A DNA stretch of 48,759 nt, from positions 1 to 48,759 of the forward strand of contig NZ_QOLB01000084.1 of the NCBI RefSeq assembly GCF_003333265.1, in the 5' to 3' direction. The first letter of the stretch is position 1; each line of letters begins with the position of its first letter. The stretch is from Candidatus Halocynthiibacter alkanivorans (GTDB lineage Bacteria; Pseudomonadota; Alphaproteobacteria; Rhodobacterales; Rhodobacteraceae). Below the pieces are notes generated by a model. It ran no database searches, had not been told where the DNA came from, and saw only the letters and a program-made list of their open reading frames with translations. This document shows, piece after piece, positions 8,007 to 17,602 of the stretch. The position numbers were made by a program, and so were the translations under genes.

Positions 8007-8034
8007 GCGTGCCTCCGGCGCGACCGCTCAGAAG
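8000..8034 (+). promoter_or_regulatory. Attenuator hairpin overlapping the leader-peptide stop
   Basis: CTTCTGAGCG (8000-8009) and CGCTCAGAAG (8025-8034) form a perfect 10-bp stem with a 15-base loop. The leader peptide's TGA (8004-8006) is in the 5' arm, so a ribosome on the Leu codons or the stop would mask that arm. A smaller hairpin, CCGCGC/GCGCGG (7951-7966, 4-base loop), lies upstream inside the leader ORF. No U-tract follows the large stem, so I cannot say whether it is the terminator, the antiterminator or part of a Rho- or translation-dependent switch. The rest of 8035-8126 has no further obvious stem. Confidence 0.6.
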
Positions 8035-8126
8035 TGCCCAGCGCCGACCTTAAATACCCCGGACACTCTCCCCGATACAGCGCCGAGCGCGCCCCGCCTG
8101 CTAAGGCAAAACGAAAGACCTGACCC

Positions 8127-9704
8127 ATGACCGATACACGTGACCAGGACCGCGTCCTGATTTTTGACACCACCCTGCGCGATGGCGAGCAAAGCCCCGG
8201 CGCCACCATGAGCCACAATGAAAAGCTCGAGATTGCCGCGATGCTGGATGAAATGGGCGTCGACATTATCGAAGCCGGTTTCCCCATCGCTTCTGAGGGC
8301 GATTTCGCCGCTGTCAGAGATATTTCCAAAAACGCTGTGAACTCAACGATCTGTGGTCTGTCCCGCGCCAATTTTCGCGATATTGACCGCTGCTGGGAAG
8401 CGGTGAAATATGCGCGCTCCCCCCGCATCCACACTTTCATTGGCACCTCGCCGCTGCACCGTCAGATCCCCAATCTGAACATGGATGAAATGGCCGACCG
8501 CATTCACGACACCGTCACCTATGCACGCAATCTCTGCGACAATGTGCAATGGTCGCCGATGGATGCCACCCGCACCGAAGAAGACTACCTCTGCCGGGTG
8601 GTGGAAATCGCCATCAAAGCCGGTGCCACCACCATCAACATCCCCGACACCGTGGGCTATACCATTCCGCGCGAAAGCTCTGAGCTGATCGCGATGCTGT
8701 TGAACCGGGTGCCCGGCGCGGACGAAATCATCTTTGCCACCCATTGCCACAACGATCTGGGCATGGCGACGGCCAACAGCCTTGCCGCAGTTGAGGCCGG
8801 TGCGCGTCAGATTGAATGCACCATCAACGGGCTTGGCGAACGCGCCGGCAACACCGCGCTGGAAGAGGTGGTGATGGCGCTGAAAGTGCGCAATGACCGC
8901 CTGCCCTACCGTTCCAATATTGACACCACAAAAATAATGAACCTGTCGCGCCGGGTCGCCACAGTGTCCGGCTTTGCGGTGCAGTTTAACAAAGCGATTG
9001 TGGGTAAAAACGCCTTTGCCCATGAAAGCGGCATCCACCAGGACGGCATGCTGAAAAACGCCGAAACCTTTGAAATCATGCGCCCCGAAGATGTGGGTCT
9101 GAGCGAAACCAACATCGTGATGGGCAAACATTCCGGCCGCGCCGCGCTGCGCTCCAAGCTGGAAAACCTCGGTTTTTCGCTGGGCGACAATGAGCTCAAA
9201 GACGTGTTTGTGCGTTTCAAGGAACTGGCCGACCGCAAGAAGGAAGTCTATGACGACGACCTGGTTGCACTGATGGGCGACACTTCCGGCGCACCGGAAA
9301 ACGTGCGCATTCAGCTCAAATCCCTGCGCGTGGTCTGCGGCACCGAAGGCCCGCAGGAAGCCGCGCTGACGCTGAAAGTGGATGGCGCGGAGAGATCCGT
9401 CACCGCGACCGGCGACGGGCCGGTGGATGCGACCTTCAGAGCAATCAAAGAGATCTTCCCGACCACAGCGACACTGCAACTGTATCAGGTCGGCGCCGTG
9501 ACTGAGGGCACCGACGCCCAGGCCACTGTCTCGGTGCGGCTGGAAGAAGACGGCAGGATTGCCACCGGCACGTCGGCAGATACCGACACCGTGGTGGCCA
9601 GCGCCCGCGCCTATGTCACTGCACTGAACCGGCTGCTGCTGCGCCGGGAGAAATCAGCCCCGGATTCAGACCTGAAAACCGTCGATTATAAAGACGTATC
9701 CTGA
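8127..9704 (+). CDS. leuA: 2-isopropylmalate synthase
   Basis: Condenses acetyl-CoA with 2-oxoisovalerate to 2-isopropylmalate, the committed step of leucine synthesis, in the cytosol. The 525-residue protein has the DRE-TIM signature FDTTLRDGEQSPG (residues about 13-25), the FATHCHNDLGMATANS metal and second signature near residue 205, and a C-terminal LeuA dimer/allosteric domain (about 390-510), where leucine normally feeds back. Length fits the 500-530 class. Start ATG 8127 follows a weak AAAG-type site. It stands alone and is preceded by the leucine-rich leader peptide, which suggests control by leucyl-tRNA supply in addition to allosteric inhibition. Confidence 0.96.
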   Translation: MTDTRDQDRVLIFDTTLRDGEQSPGATMSHNEKLEIAAMLDEMGVDIIEAGFPIASEGDFAAVRDISKNAVNSTICGLSRANFRDIDRCWEAVKYARSPRIHTFIGTSPLHRQIPNLNMDEMADRIHDTVTYARNLCDNVQWSPMDATRTEEDYLCRVVEIAIKAGATTINIPDTVGYTIPRESSELIAMLLNRVPGADEIIFATHCHNDLGMATANSLAAVEAGARQIECTINGLGERAGNTALEEVVMALKVRNDRLPYRSNIDTTKIMNLSRRVATVSGFAVQFNKAIVGKNAFAHESGIHQDGMLKNAETFEIMRPEDVGLSETNIVMGKHSGRAALRSKLENLGFSLGDNELKDVFVRFKELADRKKEVYDDDLVALMGDTSGAPENVRIQLKSLRVVCGTEGPQEAALTLKVDGAERSVTATGDGPVDATFRAIKEIFPTTATLQLYQVGAVTEGTDAQATVSVRLEEDGRIATGTSADTDTVVASARAYVTALNRLLLRREKSAPDSDLKTVDYKDVS

Positions 9705-9723
9705 GACCCGTCTTTGTGACTCT

Positions 9724-9747
9724 GCGCCGGCCCCGACGGGCCGGCGC
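9724..9747 (+). terminator. GC-rich hairpin after leuA
   Basis: GCGCCGGCCC (9724-9733) pairs perfectly with GGGCCGGCGC (9738-9747) around a CGAC tetraloop, 20 bases after the leuA stop. There is no U-tract, so it may act with Rho or only protect the 3' end. The following 9748-10084 contains no gene I can support and presumably holds the mreB promoter; a TATACA-like box near 10014 is possible but unconvincing. Confidence 0.5.
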
Positions 9748-10081
9748 CCCGTTGCCCCATTGCACAGCGGTCAAACCATATGCTCTGCCGCAGGCGCCTC
9801 ATACAATGCGCACACGATAAACCGGCACCGCGCTGCCAGCCTGGTACTGCCCTGGCATTGCCCCTCCTGTCACGCCTGCACCGCGAGTACATCTCGCTGA
9901 CCCGGTGCCTTTTCTGGCCGCGCAACCACACTGCAGCCAGCACCGTCCCCCCGGGATCCGGCGGAATTACGCGAATGGTCCGCACGGGGCTTTCCCTTCA
10001 CACCGCGCCTGCTTATACATGCCGGACAGAAGGTCGGGTCCCGGTCTTCTTTGAGATTTGGATTAAACGGAAAGCCCATAA

Positions 10082-11122
<1,041 letters not shown>

Positions 11123-11157
11123 GCAGCCCTGACGGGCTGCGCGACCCGGAGCCCCCA

Positions 11158-12102
11158 TTGGCAACAGATCGTAACAGTGAGGCTTACATTCGCCCGGTCA
11201 GACGACTTCTGACCGGGCTTATGGTCTTGTTTTTCCTCGCGACATTCATCCTGTGGCGCATTGACAACCCGCGTGTTGAACGGCTGCGGGCGCAGCTGGT
11301 GGACCAGCTGGTGCCTTCTTTCAGCTGGGCGATGGCGCCGGTGACAAAATTCTCCCGCATGGTAGAAGATTTCCAAAGTTACAACCGCATCTATGAGCAG
11401 AACCAGGAGCTGCGCCGTGAGTTGCAGCGCATGAAAGCCTGGAAAGAAGCCGCGCTGCAGCTGGAACAGAAAAATGCCCGGCTGCTGGAGCTGAACAAAG
11501 TGCGGCTGGATCCCAAACTGACCTATGTGACCGGGGTTGTTCTGGCCGACAGCGGCTCACCGTTCCGCCAGTCGGTATTGCTGAATGTGGGCGCCCGGGA
11601 CGGTATTCTGGACGGCTGGGCGGCAATGGACGGCATCGGGCTTGTCGGCCGCATCTCGGGTATCGGCGCCAATACGTCGCGCGTCATTTTGCTCACTGAT
11701 TCCAACAGCCGCATTCCGGTGACCATTCAGCCCTCAGGCCAGCGCGCCATCCTTGTCGGGGACAACTCGGCCGCGCCACCGGTGGACTTCCTCGAAAACC
11801 CTGAACTGGTGCGCCCGGGCGACCGGGTGATCTCCTCGGGTGACGGTGGCGTTTTCCCCGCCGGGCTGCTGGTGGGCCAGGTGGCGCTTGGCAAAGACCG
11901 TCGCCTGCGCATCCGGCTAGCCGCCGATTATGAACGGCTTGAATTCCTGCGGGTGCTGCGCAGCCGGAACCCGGAAAAAATCGCGGGCCAGGGCGATCTG
12001 ATCGCACCGCCCGGCGCGCCGGCGACACCGCCGGAGCTGGTGCAGTTCCCGGAAGATCCGATCGCCCCGACTGACCCGCATCTGGACGCCGGCGATGGTT
12101 GA
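11158..12102 (+). CDS. mreC: Rod shape-determining protein MreC
   Basis: A bitopic inner-membrane protein of 314 residues whose periplasmic part activates the PBP2-RodA synthase. One membrane segment lies at residues about 17-36 (LLTGLMVLFFLATFILW), followed by a coiled-coil (about 73-110, YEQNQELRRELQRMKAWKEA) and the two-beta-barrel MreC core containing GLVGRISGIGANTSRVILLTD. The C-terminus is proline-rich. It starts with TTG at 11158, 6 bases after GGAG. The gene overlaps mreD by 8 bases, consistent with one transcript and translational coupling. Confidence 0.93.
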   Translation: MATDRNSEAYIRPVRRLLTGLMVLFFLATFILWRIDNPRVERLRAQLVDQLVPSFSWAMAPVTKFSRMVEDFQSYNRIYEQNQELRRELQRMKAWKEAALQLEQKNARLLELNKVRLDPKLTYVTGVVLADSGSPFRQSVLLNVGARDGILDGWAAMDGIGLVGRISGIGANTSRVILLTDSNSRIPVTIQPSGQRAILVGDNSAAPPVDFLENPELVRPGDRVISSGDGGVFPAGLLVGQVALGKDRRLRIRLAADYERLEFLRVLRSRNPEKIAGQGDLIAPPGAPATPPELVQFPEDPIAPTDPHLDAGDG

Positions 12103-12634
12103 TCCGCTGACCCTGCGACGGTTCCTCTATCGCCTCATGCTGAGTGTACTGGCGCTGCTGATTGTATTTTTCCACCTGCTGCCATTGCGGCCAGGTTCCG
12201 GCCACCTGCCCGGGCCGGATATGTTTGTGGCGCTGAGTTTCGCCTGGGTGCTGCGCCGCCCGGATTACGTGCCGGTCTTGCTGGCCGGCGGCATTATGAT
12301 GGTCCTTGACATGTTGTTCATGCGCCCGCCAGGGCTGTGGGCGGCGTTGTTTGTGATCGGGCTTCAGGTGTTGCGCAACCGTCAGGGCGTGGCCCGTGAA
12401 CTGTCCTTTGCGCTTGAACTTGCCCGCGTCGGCGGCGTGCTGCTGGCGATGGCCCTTGCCAATCAGCTGGTGCTGGCGCTGCTGATGGTGGACCGGCAGC
12501 CTTTTGGCATGTCGCTGTTGCAGGTGCTGGCCACCCTGGCGGCCTACCCGCTGGTGGTTCTGGGATCGGTGCTGCTGTTGCGGGTGCGCAAAATCACCCC
12601 GGGTGAAATTGATCAGATGGGGCATCGGATATGA
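12095..12634 (+). CDS. mreD: Rod shape-determining protein MreD
   Basis: A 179-residue polytopic inner-membrane protein with about five hydrophobic segments (for example LMLSVLALLIVFFHLLPL, YVPVLLAGGIMMVLDMLFM and VLLAMALANQLVLALLMV). It contains the family landmark in which a loop RRPDYVP precedes a membrane segment with an internal Asp. MreD forms a complex with MreC in the elongasome; its exact role is not known. It overlaps mreC by 8 bases and mrdA by 4 (ATGA), so the genes are tightly coupled. Confidence 0.88.
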   Translation: MVDPLTLRRFLYRLMLSVLALLIVFFHLLPLRPGSGHLPGPDMFVALSFAWVLRRPDYVPVLLAGGIMMVLDMLFMRPPGLWAALFVIGLQVLRNRQGVARELSFALELARVGGVLLAMALANQLVLALLMVDRQPFGMSLLQVLATLAAYPLVVLGSVLLLRVRKITPGEIDQMGHRI

Positions 12635-14547
12635 AACGAGCCGCCAAAGACACCCTGGCCTCGGCGCGCACCATTTCGCGGCGCGCGCTGATCCTGGGCG
12701 GCGCGCAGCTGACCTTTATGGGCGGGCTGGGGCTACGCATGCGCTACCTGCAGGTCGACCAGGCCGACCAATACCTTCTGCTGGCAGAAGAAAACCGCAT
12801 CAACCTGCGGCTGCTGGCGCCGGCGCGGGGTCTGATCTACGACCGCAACGGCGTTGTGATTGCCGACAATGAACAGATTTACCGCATCGTGGTGGTGCGC
12901 GAAGACGCCGGCGACCTCGATGAGACGCTTGCCAAAATATCCCGGCTGGTGGCGCTGACAGCGGATGAGATCGAACGCGCCCGCCGCGAATTGCGCCGCC
13001 GCTCGTCCTTTGTTCCGGTGACCATCGCCGACCGGCTGAACTGGGACGAGGTGGCGGAAGTGGCGGTGAATGCGCCGGCGCTGCCCGGGGTGACCCCCGA
13101 GGTCGGCCTGTCGCGCTATTACCCGATGGGCGAGGATTTTGCCCACCTGGTCGGCTATGTCGGTGCGGTTTCGGAAAAATACCTGGAACAATCCGGCGAC
13201 GACGATCCGCTGCTGGAGATCCCGAAGTTTCAGGTCGGCAAACGCGGCGCTGAAAGCGAGCTCGAGCGCACTTTGCGCGGCTCAGCCGGCACCCGCCGCA
13301 TTGAAGTCAATGCCGTCGGGCGTGTAATCCGCGAACTGGACCGGATCGACGGCACCGCCGGTGCCCCGGTGCAGATGACCGTGGACAGCCGGTTGCAGAA
13401 TTTTGTGCAGGCCCGGCTGGCCGGTCAAAGCGCCGCGGCGGTGGTACTGGATGTGGAGACCGGCGACATCCTGGCGATGGGCTCGGCGCCCTCCTTTGAC
13501 CCCAATAAGTTCGTGCGCGGAATTTCCAGGGCCGATTACCGCGCCCTGCTGGACAACAAGTTCCGGCCGCTGCCAAACAAGCCGGCGCAGGGCGCCTATC
13601 CGCCCGGTTCCACCTATAAAATGGTCACCGCGCTGGCCGCTCTGGAAGCCGGCGTGGTGCGTCCGGAAGAAACTGTTTATTGCCCGGGTTTTCTTGAGGT
13701 CGGCGGCCGCAAATTCAAATGCTGGAAGCGCGGCGGACATGGCAATGTGAATATGGAGCAGAGCCTGAAATATTCCTGTGACGTCTATTATTATGAGATG
13801 TCACTGCGGGTCGGGATCGAAAAGACCTCCGAGATGGCGCGGCGCCTCGGTTTTGGCCGTCGTTATGACCTGCCGGTCTCCAGCATCTCAGCCGGGCTGA
13901 CGCCAACCAAAGACTGGAAGTTTGCCCGCCACGGTGCGGAATGGTTGATCGGGGATTCAGTGAATGCGTCGATCGGACAGGGCTATGTGCTGGCCTCGCC
14001 GCTGCAGCTGGCGGTGATGTCGGCCCGGCTTGCCACCGGCCGGGCGATCACGCCGCGTCTGATCAAATCCATTGGCGGTGTGGAGCAGCCGGTCAGAGAT
14101 GGCGAAAAGCTGAATATAAATGAAAACATGCTGCGCGTGGTGCGCAAAGGCATGTATGCGGTCTCCAACGAGACCCGCGGCACCGCCTACCGTTCGCGCA
14201 TCATTGACGAGGCGATGCAGATGGCCGGCAAGACCGGCACCAGCCAGGTCAGCAACGCGCTGGTGAACAACAAAGAAGTGCCCTGGGAGCAACGGGACCA
14301 CGCGCTGTTTGTCGCCTTCGCGCCCTATGACAAACCAAAATACGCGGTTTCAGTGGTGGTCGAACATGGCGGCGGCGGATCAACCGCGGCCGCACCGGTG
14401 GCGCGCGACATCATGTTGCAGGCGCAATATGGTCAGTTGCCACCGCTCACAGCCTATCCGGCCAGCCAGCGCAGCACCATCAAAGCGCGCCAGGACGCGC
14501 TTCAGCTGCGCCAGATCAAGCCGGGCAGCGGCCGGAGCCGCGCATGA
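12631..14547 (+). CDS. mrdA: Penicillin-binding protein 2 (elongasome transpeptidase)
   Basis: Class B PBP cross-linking peptidoglycan during lateral growth, paired with the RodA glycosyltransferase. The 638-residue protein has an N-terminal membrane anchor (about 20-40), a pedestal domain with RGLIYDRNG near residue 65, and a transpeptidase domain with nucleophile Ser327 in PPGSTYK (SxxK, Lys330), the second motif Ser382-Cys-Asp384 (YSCD) and KTGTS at Lys534. Length is typical. The start ATG overlaps the mreD stop as ATGA, and the stop overlaps rodA in the same way. Confidence 0.95.
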   Translation: MKRAAKDTLASARTISRRALILGGAQLTFMGGLGLRMRYLQVDQADQYLLLAEENRINLRLLAPARGLIYDRNGVVIADNEQIYRIVVVREDAGDLDETLAKISRLVALTADEIERARRELRRRSSFVPVTIADRLNWDEVAEVAVNAPALPGVTPEVGLSRYYPMGEDFAHLVGYVGAVSEKYLEQSGDDDPLLEIPKFQVGKRGAESELERTLRGSAGTRRIEVNAVGRVIRELDRIDGTAGAPVQMTVDSRLQNFVQARLAGQSAAAVVLDVETGDILAMGSAPSFDPNKFVRGISRADYRALLDNKFRPLPNKPAQGAYPPGSTYKMVTALAALEAGVVRPEETVYCPGFLEVGGRKFKCWKRGGHGNVNMEQSLKYSCDVYYYEMSLRVGIEKTSEMARRLGFGRRYDLPVSSISAGLTPTKDWKFARHGAEWLIGDSVNASIGQGYVLASPLQLAVMSARLATGRAITPRLIKSIGGVEQPVRDGEKLNINENMLRVVRKGMYAVSNETRGTAYRSRIIDEAMQMAGKTGTSQVSNALVNNKEVPWEQRDHALFVAFAPYDKPKYAVSVVVEHGGGGSTAAAPVARDIMLQAQYGQLPPLTAYPASQRSTIKARQDALQLRQIKPGSGRSRA

Positions 14548-15692
14548 GCTATCTTGAGAACAATCTGAAGACGATACCCACCGGCTGGCGCAAAGTGCTG
14601 CATCTCAACTGGGCACTGGTGCTGTTGCTCTCCACCGTGGCCAGTGTCGGTTTTGTCATGCTCTATTCGGTGGCTGGCGGCTCATTAGAGCCCTGGGCCG
14701 CACCACAGATGAAACGCTTTGCACTGGGCATGGGTGCCATGTTCATCGTGGCAATGGTGCCGATCTGGTTCTGGCGCAACATGGCGGCACTTGCTTATAT
14801 CGGCTCGCTGCTGCTGCTCGTGGCCGTTGAGCTGTTTGGCACCACTGGCATGGGGGCACAGCGCTGGATTGATCTCGGTTTCATGCGACTGCAGCCTTCA
14901 GAGCTGATGAAAATCGCCGTGGTGGTAATGCTGGCCGCCTATTACGATTTTCTCGATATCCGCAAAGTCTCGCGCCCGCTCTGGGTGCTGCTGCCGGTGT
15001 TTCTGATCCTGTTGCCCACCGCGCTCGTGTTGCGCCAACCTGATCTGGGCACTTCAATACTGATCATTGCCGGCGGTGCCATTGTAATGTTTGTGGCCGG
15101 GGTGCATTGGGCCTATTTTGGCGCGGTATTCGCCATGGTCGTCGGGCTGGTCGCCGCGGTATTTTCCAGCCGGGGCACGCCCTGGCAGTTGCTGAAAGAC
15201 TATCAGTACAGCCGGATTGATACGTTTCTGGATCCGTCCCGCGACCCGCTGGGCGCCGGTTATCACATCACCCAGTCGAAAATTGCGCTGGGGTCCGGTG
15301 GCTGGAACGGCCGCGGTTTCATGCAGGGTACTCAGTCGCGGCTGAACTTTCTGCCGGAGAAACAGACTGACTTTATTTTCACTACGCTCGCCGAAGAGTT
15401 CGGTTTTGTTGGCGGCATGGGCCTGTTGGCGCTGTTTGGGCTGGTGCTGGCGTTTTGCATTGCGTCGGGCATCAGCAACAAAGACCGGTTCGGCGCGCTG
15501 CTGACCATCGGCATCGGCGGCACTTTTTTCCTTTTCTTTGCCGTCAATATGTCGATGGTGATGGGGCTTGTACCGGTGGTCGGTGTGCCGCTGCCGATGG
15601 TGTCTTACGGCGGCTCGGCAATGCTGGTGCTGCTGCTGGCCTTCGGCCTGGTGCAAAGCGCCCATATTCATCGCCCGAGAGGACGCCTGTGA
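14544..15692 (+). CDS. rodA: Peptidoglycan glycosyltransferase RodA (SEDS family)
   Basis: Polytopic inner-membrane enzyme of 382 residues, about ten membrane segments, polymerising lipid II into glycan strands with PBP2. SEDS landmarks include GAQRWIDLGFMRLQPSELMK near residues 110-130, the RQPDLGTS segment near residue 165, and the C-terminal VVGVPLPMVSYGGSAM. It overlaps mrdA by 4 bases (ATGA) and is followed by ghrA with another 4-base overlap (GTGA). Start ATG 14544. Confidence 0.95.
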   Translation: MSYLENNLKTIPTGWRKVLHLNWALVLLLSTVASVGFVMLYSVAGGSLEPWAAPQMKRFALGMGAMFIVAMVPIWFWRNMAALAYIGSLLLLVAVELFGTTGMGAQRWIDLGFMRLQPSELMKIAVVVMLAAYYDFLDIRKVSRPLWVLLPVFLILLPTALVLRQPDLGTSILIIAGGAIVMFVAGVHWAYFGAVFAMVVGLVAAVFSSRGTPWQLLKDYQYSRIDTFLDPSRDPLGAGYHITQSKIALGSGGWNGRGFMQGTQSRLNFLPEKQTDFIFTTLAEEFGFVGGMGLLALFGLVLAFCIASGISNKDRFGALLTIGIGGTFFLFFAVNMSMVMGLVPVVGVPLPMVSYGGSAMLVLLLAFGLVQSAHIHRPRGRL

Positions 15693-16621
15693 GCCTGAAC
15701 ATTCTTTATGCTGCCAATCCCAGTGAGTGGGATGTCTATTCCGCCAGCCTGTCTTTTCTGCTGAAACAGGCCGGGCTTTCTGCCTGCATATCGCGGGAAT
15801 TCGCCCCGGATGAGGTCGATTATATCGTCTACGCGCCCGGCTCAGAGCTGCAGGATTTCACCCCCTATACGCGCTGCAAAGCGGTGATGAGCCTCTGGGC
15901 CGGGGTGGAACGTATCACCGGCAATAAAACTCTGACCCAGCCGCTGACCCGGATGGTGGACAGCGGGCTGGAAGAAGGCATGTGTGAATGGGTCGCGGGC
16001 CATGTGCTGCGCTACCATCTGGGCATGGACAGACATATCCTCGGGCAGAATGGCGACTGGTGCCAGCAGCCGCCACCACTGGCGCGCAACCGCCGGGTCG
16101 GCATTCTGGGGCTGGGCGCCCTGGGTCAGGCTGTGGCCGGGACACTGGCGGCACTGAAGTTTGACACGGCCGGCTGGAGCCGCAGCGAGAAAGATATTGC
16201 GGGTATCAGCTGTTACGGCGGGGATACCGGGTTGCGCGCGGTGCTGGCACGCTCTGAAATCCTCGTGCTGCTGCTGCCCGACACGCCGGAGACCACCAAC
16301 CTGCTGAATACGGACACCCTGGCGCTGATGCCGCGTGGCGCAATGATTGTGAATCCGGGCCGGGGTCCTCTGATCGACGACGAGGCCCTGCTGGCAGCGC
16401 TGGACAGCGGCCAGATCAGCCATGCGACACTGGACGTGTTCCGGGTGGAACCCCTGCCCGCCGGTCATCCCTACTGGGCCCACGCCAATGTGACCGTGAC
16501 ACCCCATATTGCCTCAGACACCCGCGCTGACACCGCCAGCCAGGTGGTGGTGGAAAACATCCGCCGCTGCGAGGCGGGCGAAGAGCTTATGTTTCTGGTT
16601 GACCGCGAGGCCGGCTACTGA
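15689..16621 (+). CDS. ghrA: Glyoxylate/hydroxypyruvate reductase A-type dehydrogenase
   Basis: A 310-residue member of the D-2-hydroxyacid dehydrogenase family, GhrA branch, expected to reduce glyoxylate and hydroxypyruvate with NADPH in the cytosol. The nucleotide-binding motif GILGLGALGQAVAG is near residue 136, followed by a basic-leaning AGWSRS that fits NADPH use. Catalytic landmarks are the Arg in NPGRGPLIDDEALLAAL, the Asp/Glu region TLDVFRVEPLPAGHPYW and the catalytic His in VTPHIAS. The GTG start at 15689 overlaps the rodA stop (GTGA) and follows GAGAGGA; the open frame further upstream lies inside rodA and is not used. The coupling to a cell-wall operon has no obvious metabolic reason. 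Confidence 0.88.
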   Translation: MSLNILYAANPSEWDVYSASLSFLLKQAGLSACISREFAPDEVDYIVYAPGSELQDFTPYTRCKAVMSLWAGVERITGNKTLTQPLTRMVDSGLEEGMCEWVAGHVLRYHLGMDRHILGQNGDWCQQPPPLARNRRVGILGLGALGQAVAGTLAALKFDTAGWSRSEKDIAGISCYGGDTGLRAVLARSEILVLLLPDTPETTNLLNTDTLALMPRGAMIVNPGRGPLIDDEALLAALDSGQISHATLDVFRVEPLPAGHPYWAHANVTVTPHIASDTRADTASQVVVENIRRCEAGEELMFLVDREAGY

Positions 16622-16622
16622 G

Positions 16623-16646
16623 CCGGCCCACCCGATGCCGGGCCGG
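16623..16646 (+). terminator. Hairpin just after ghrA
   Basis: CCGGCCC (16623-16629) and GGGCCGG (16640-16646) form a 7-bp GC stem with a 10-base loop, 2 bases after the ghrA stop. No U-run follows. It is placed between the convergent ghrA and sseB-like genes, where a terminator is expected. Confidence 0.4.
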
Positions 16647-16795
16647 GATCTGGATATTTAAGCCAAAAAGAAACTGGCAGTTCTATATGTTTGTAGCGTT
16701 TTGAACCGACGCCGGCGCACGCGCCTGTGTTGCGACAATTCCGGAACCGGGGCTGCGCCCGCACCGGGGCCAGGCAGGTCAGACCTGGTGTTGCA

Positions 16796-17602
16796 CTAAC
16801 GCAGCACCGGTGGTTTGGACGGATCCATGCCAGGAGCCGCAGGGGCGGTGTTTTCTGCTTCGGGCTGTTCTGGCAGATCAAAACGCAAACCGACTTTGGC
16901 CAGCGCGGCGCAGATCGGGTCTGAGGCGGTAAAAAAACCAACGTCCAGTTGACCGGCGTCAATGCCGGAAAAAGTCAGCGCTTCGCTGACCAGCCCGGCG
17001 AGAGTGTCACGCGCCCCCGGCATTTCATCGACAAAGGCCAGCATATGGCCGCGGCGCCCGTCGTCATAGGTAATGCCCGACAACCATGCAAAGCGCGCCA
17101 GCCCGCCCGCCAGCGCGAGTTTGCCGTCCAGAGCCAGCAACAGGCGTTCCGGCAGGCCGCGCGGCGCGGTGGCCTCAACAGGGCGGGCTTCGACCTGTTC
17201 CGGTTTATTGCCAAGCGTGTCGGCCAGCCAGGACACCGCCGGAGCCGGGATCAGAATTTCTGACGGGGCCACACCCAGGTTGACCCCCAGGCCAAAGCCC
17301 TGCCCCGCCAGCATATCGGCAATCAGCCGGCCTGAAAGCGCCACATAGGGCGCGCTGGCCCCGACAAATTCTGCCAGCCGGTCTTCGCGGTCAAACACCA
17401 GCACATATTCGTCCCCCGCCACCGGGAAGATGCGCGGTTTGATCTGATCACCGGCTGATTCTTCCTCCAACAGCATGAACAGCTCGCCATCCGCCAGACG
17501 TTCGTAAAAGCGCAACCGCGCGGAATCGTCCTGCGCAGCGGCCTCCATCGCGGCATGGGCCACGTCAAGCGGGGTCAGCTCATGTGGGGTCAGCTCAGTC
17601 AT
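16796..17602 (-). CDS. SseB-family protein
   Basis: A 268-residue soluble protein with an SseB N-terminal-like domain (about 25-130), recognised from the segments RFYERLADGELFMLL, EYVLVFDREDRLAEF and APYVALSGRLIADML. The second half repeats a related alpha/beta pattern (LLLALDGKLALAGG and HMLAFVDEMPGARDTL). SseB in enteric bacteria was named for enhanced serine sensitivity, but the function of these longer alphaproteobacterial proteins is unknown. The start overlaps the stop of the upstream glycosylase-family gene by 4 bases, so the two are co-transcribed and probably coupled. There is no signal peptide. Confidence 0.75.
   Translation of the reverse strand: MTELTPHELTPLDVAHAAMEAAAQDDSARLRFYERLADGELFMLLEEESAGDQIKPRIFPVAGDEYVLVFDREDRLAEFVGASAPYVALSGRLIADMLAGQGFGLGVNLGVAPSEILIPAPAVSWLADTLGNKPEQVEARPVEATAPRGLPERLLLALDGKLALAGGLARFAWLSGITYDDGRRGHMLAFVDEMPGARDTLAGLVSEALTFSGIDAGQLDVGFFTASDPICAALAKVGLRFDLPEQPEAENTAPAAPGMDPSKPPVLR

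Noticed and set aside
11693-12625. 310-codon minus-strand ORF opposite mreC and mreD
   Set aside because: His/Gln/Arg-rich shadow of the membrane-protein genes; overlaps two recognised genes.
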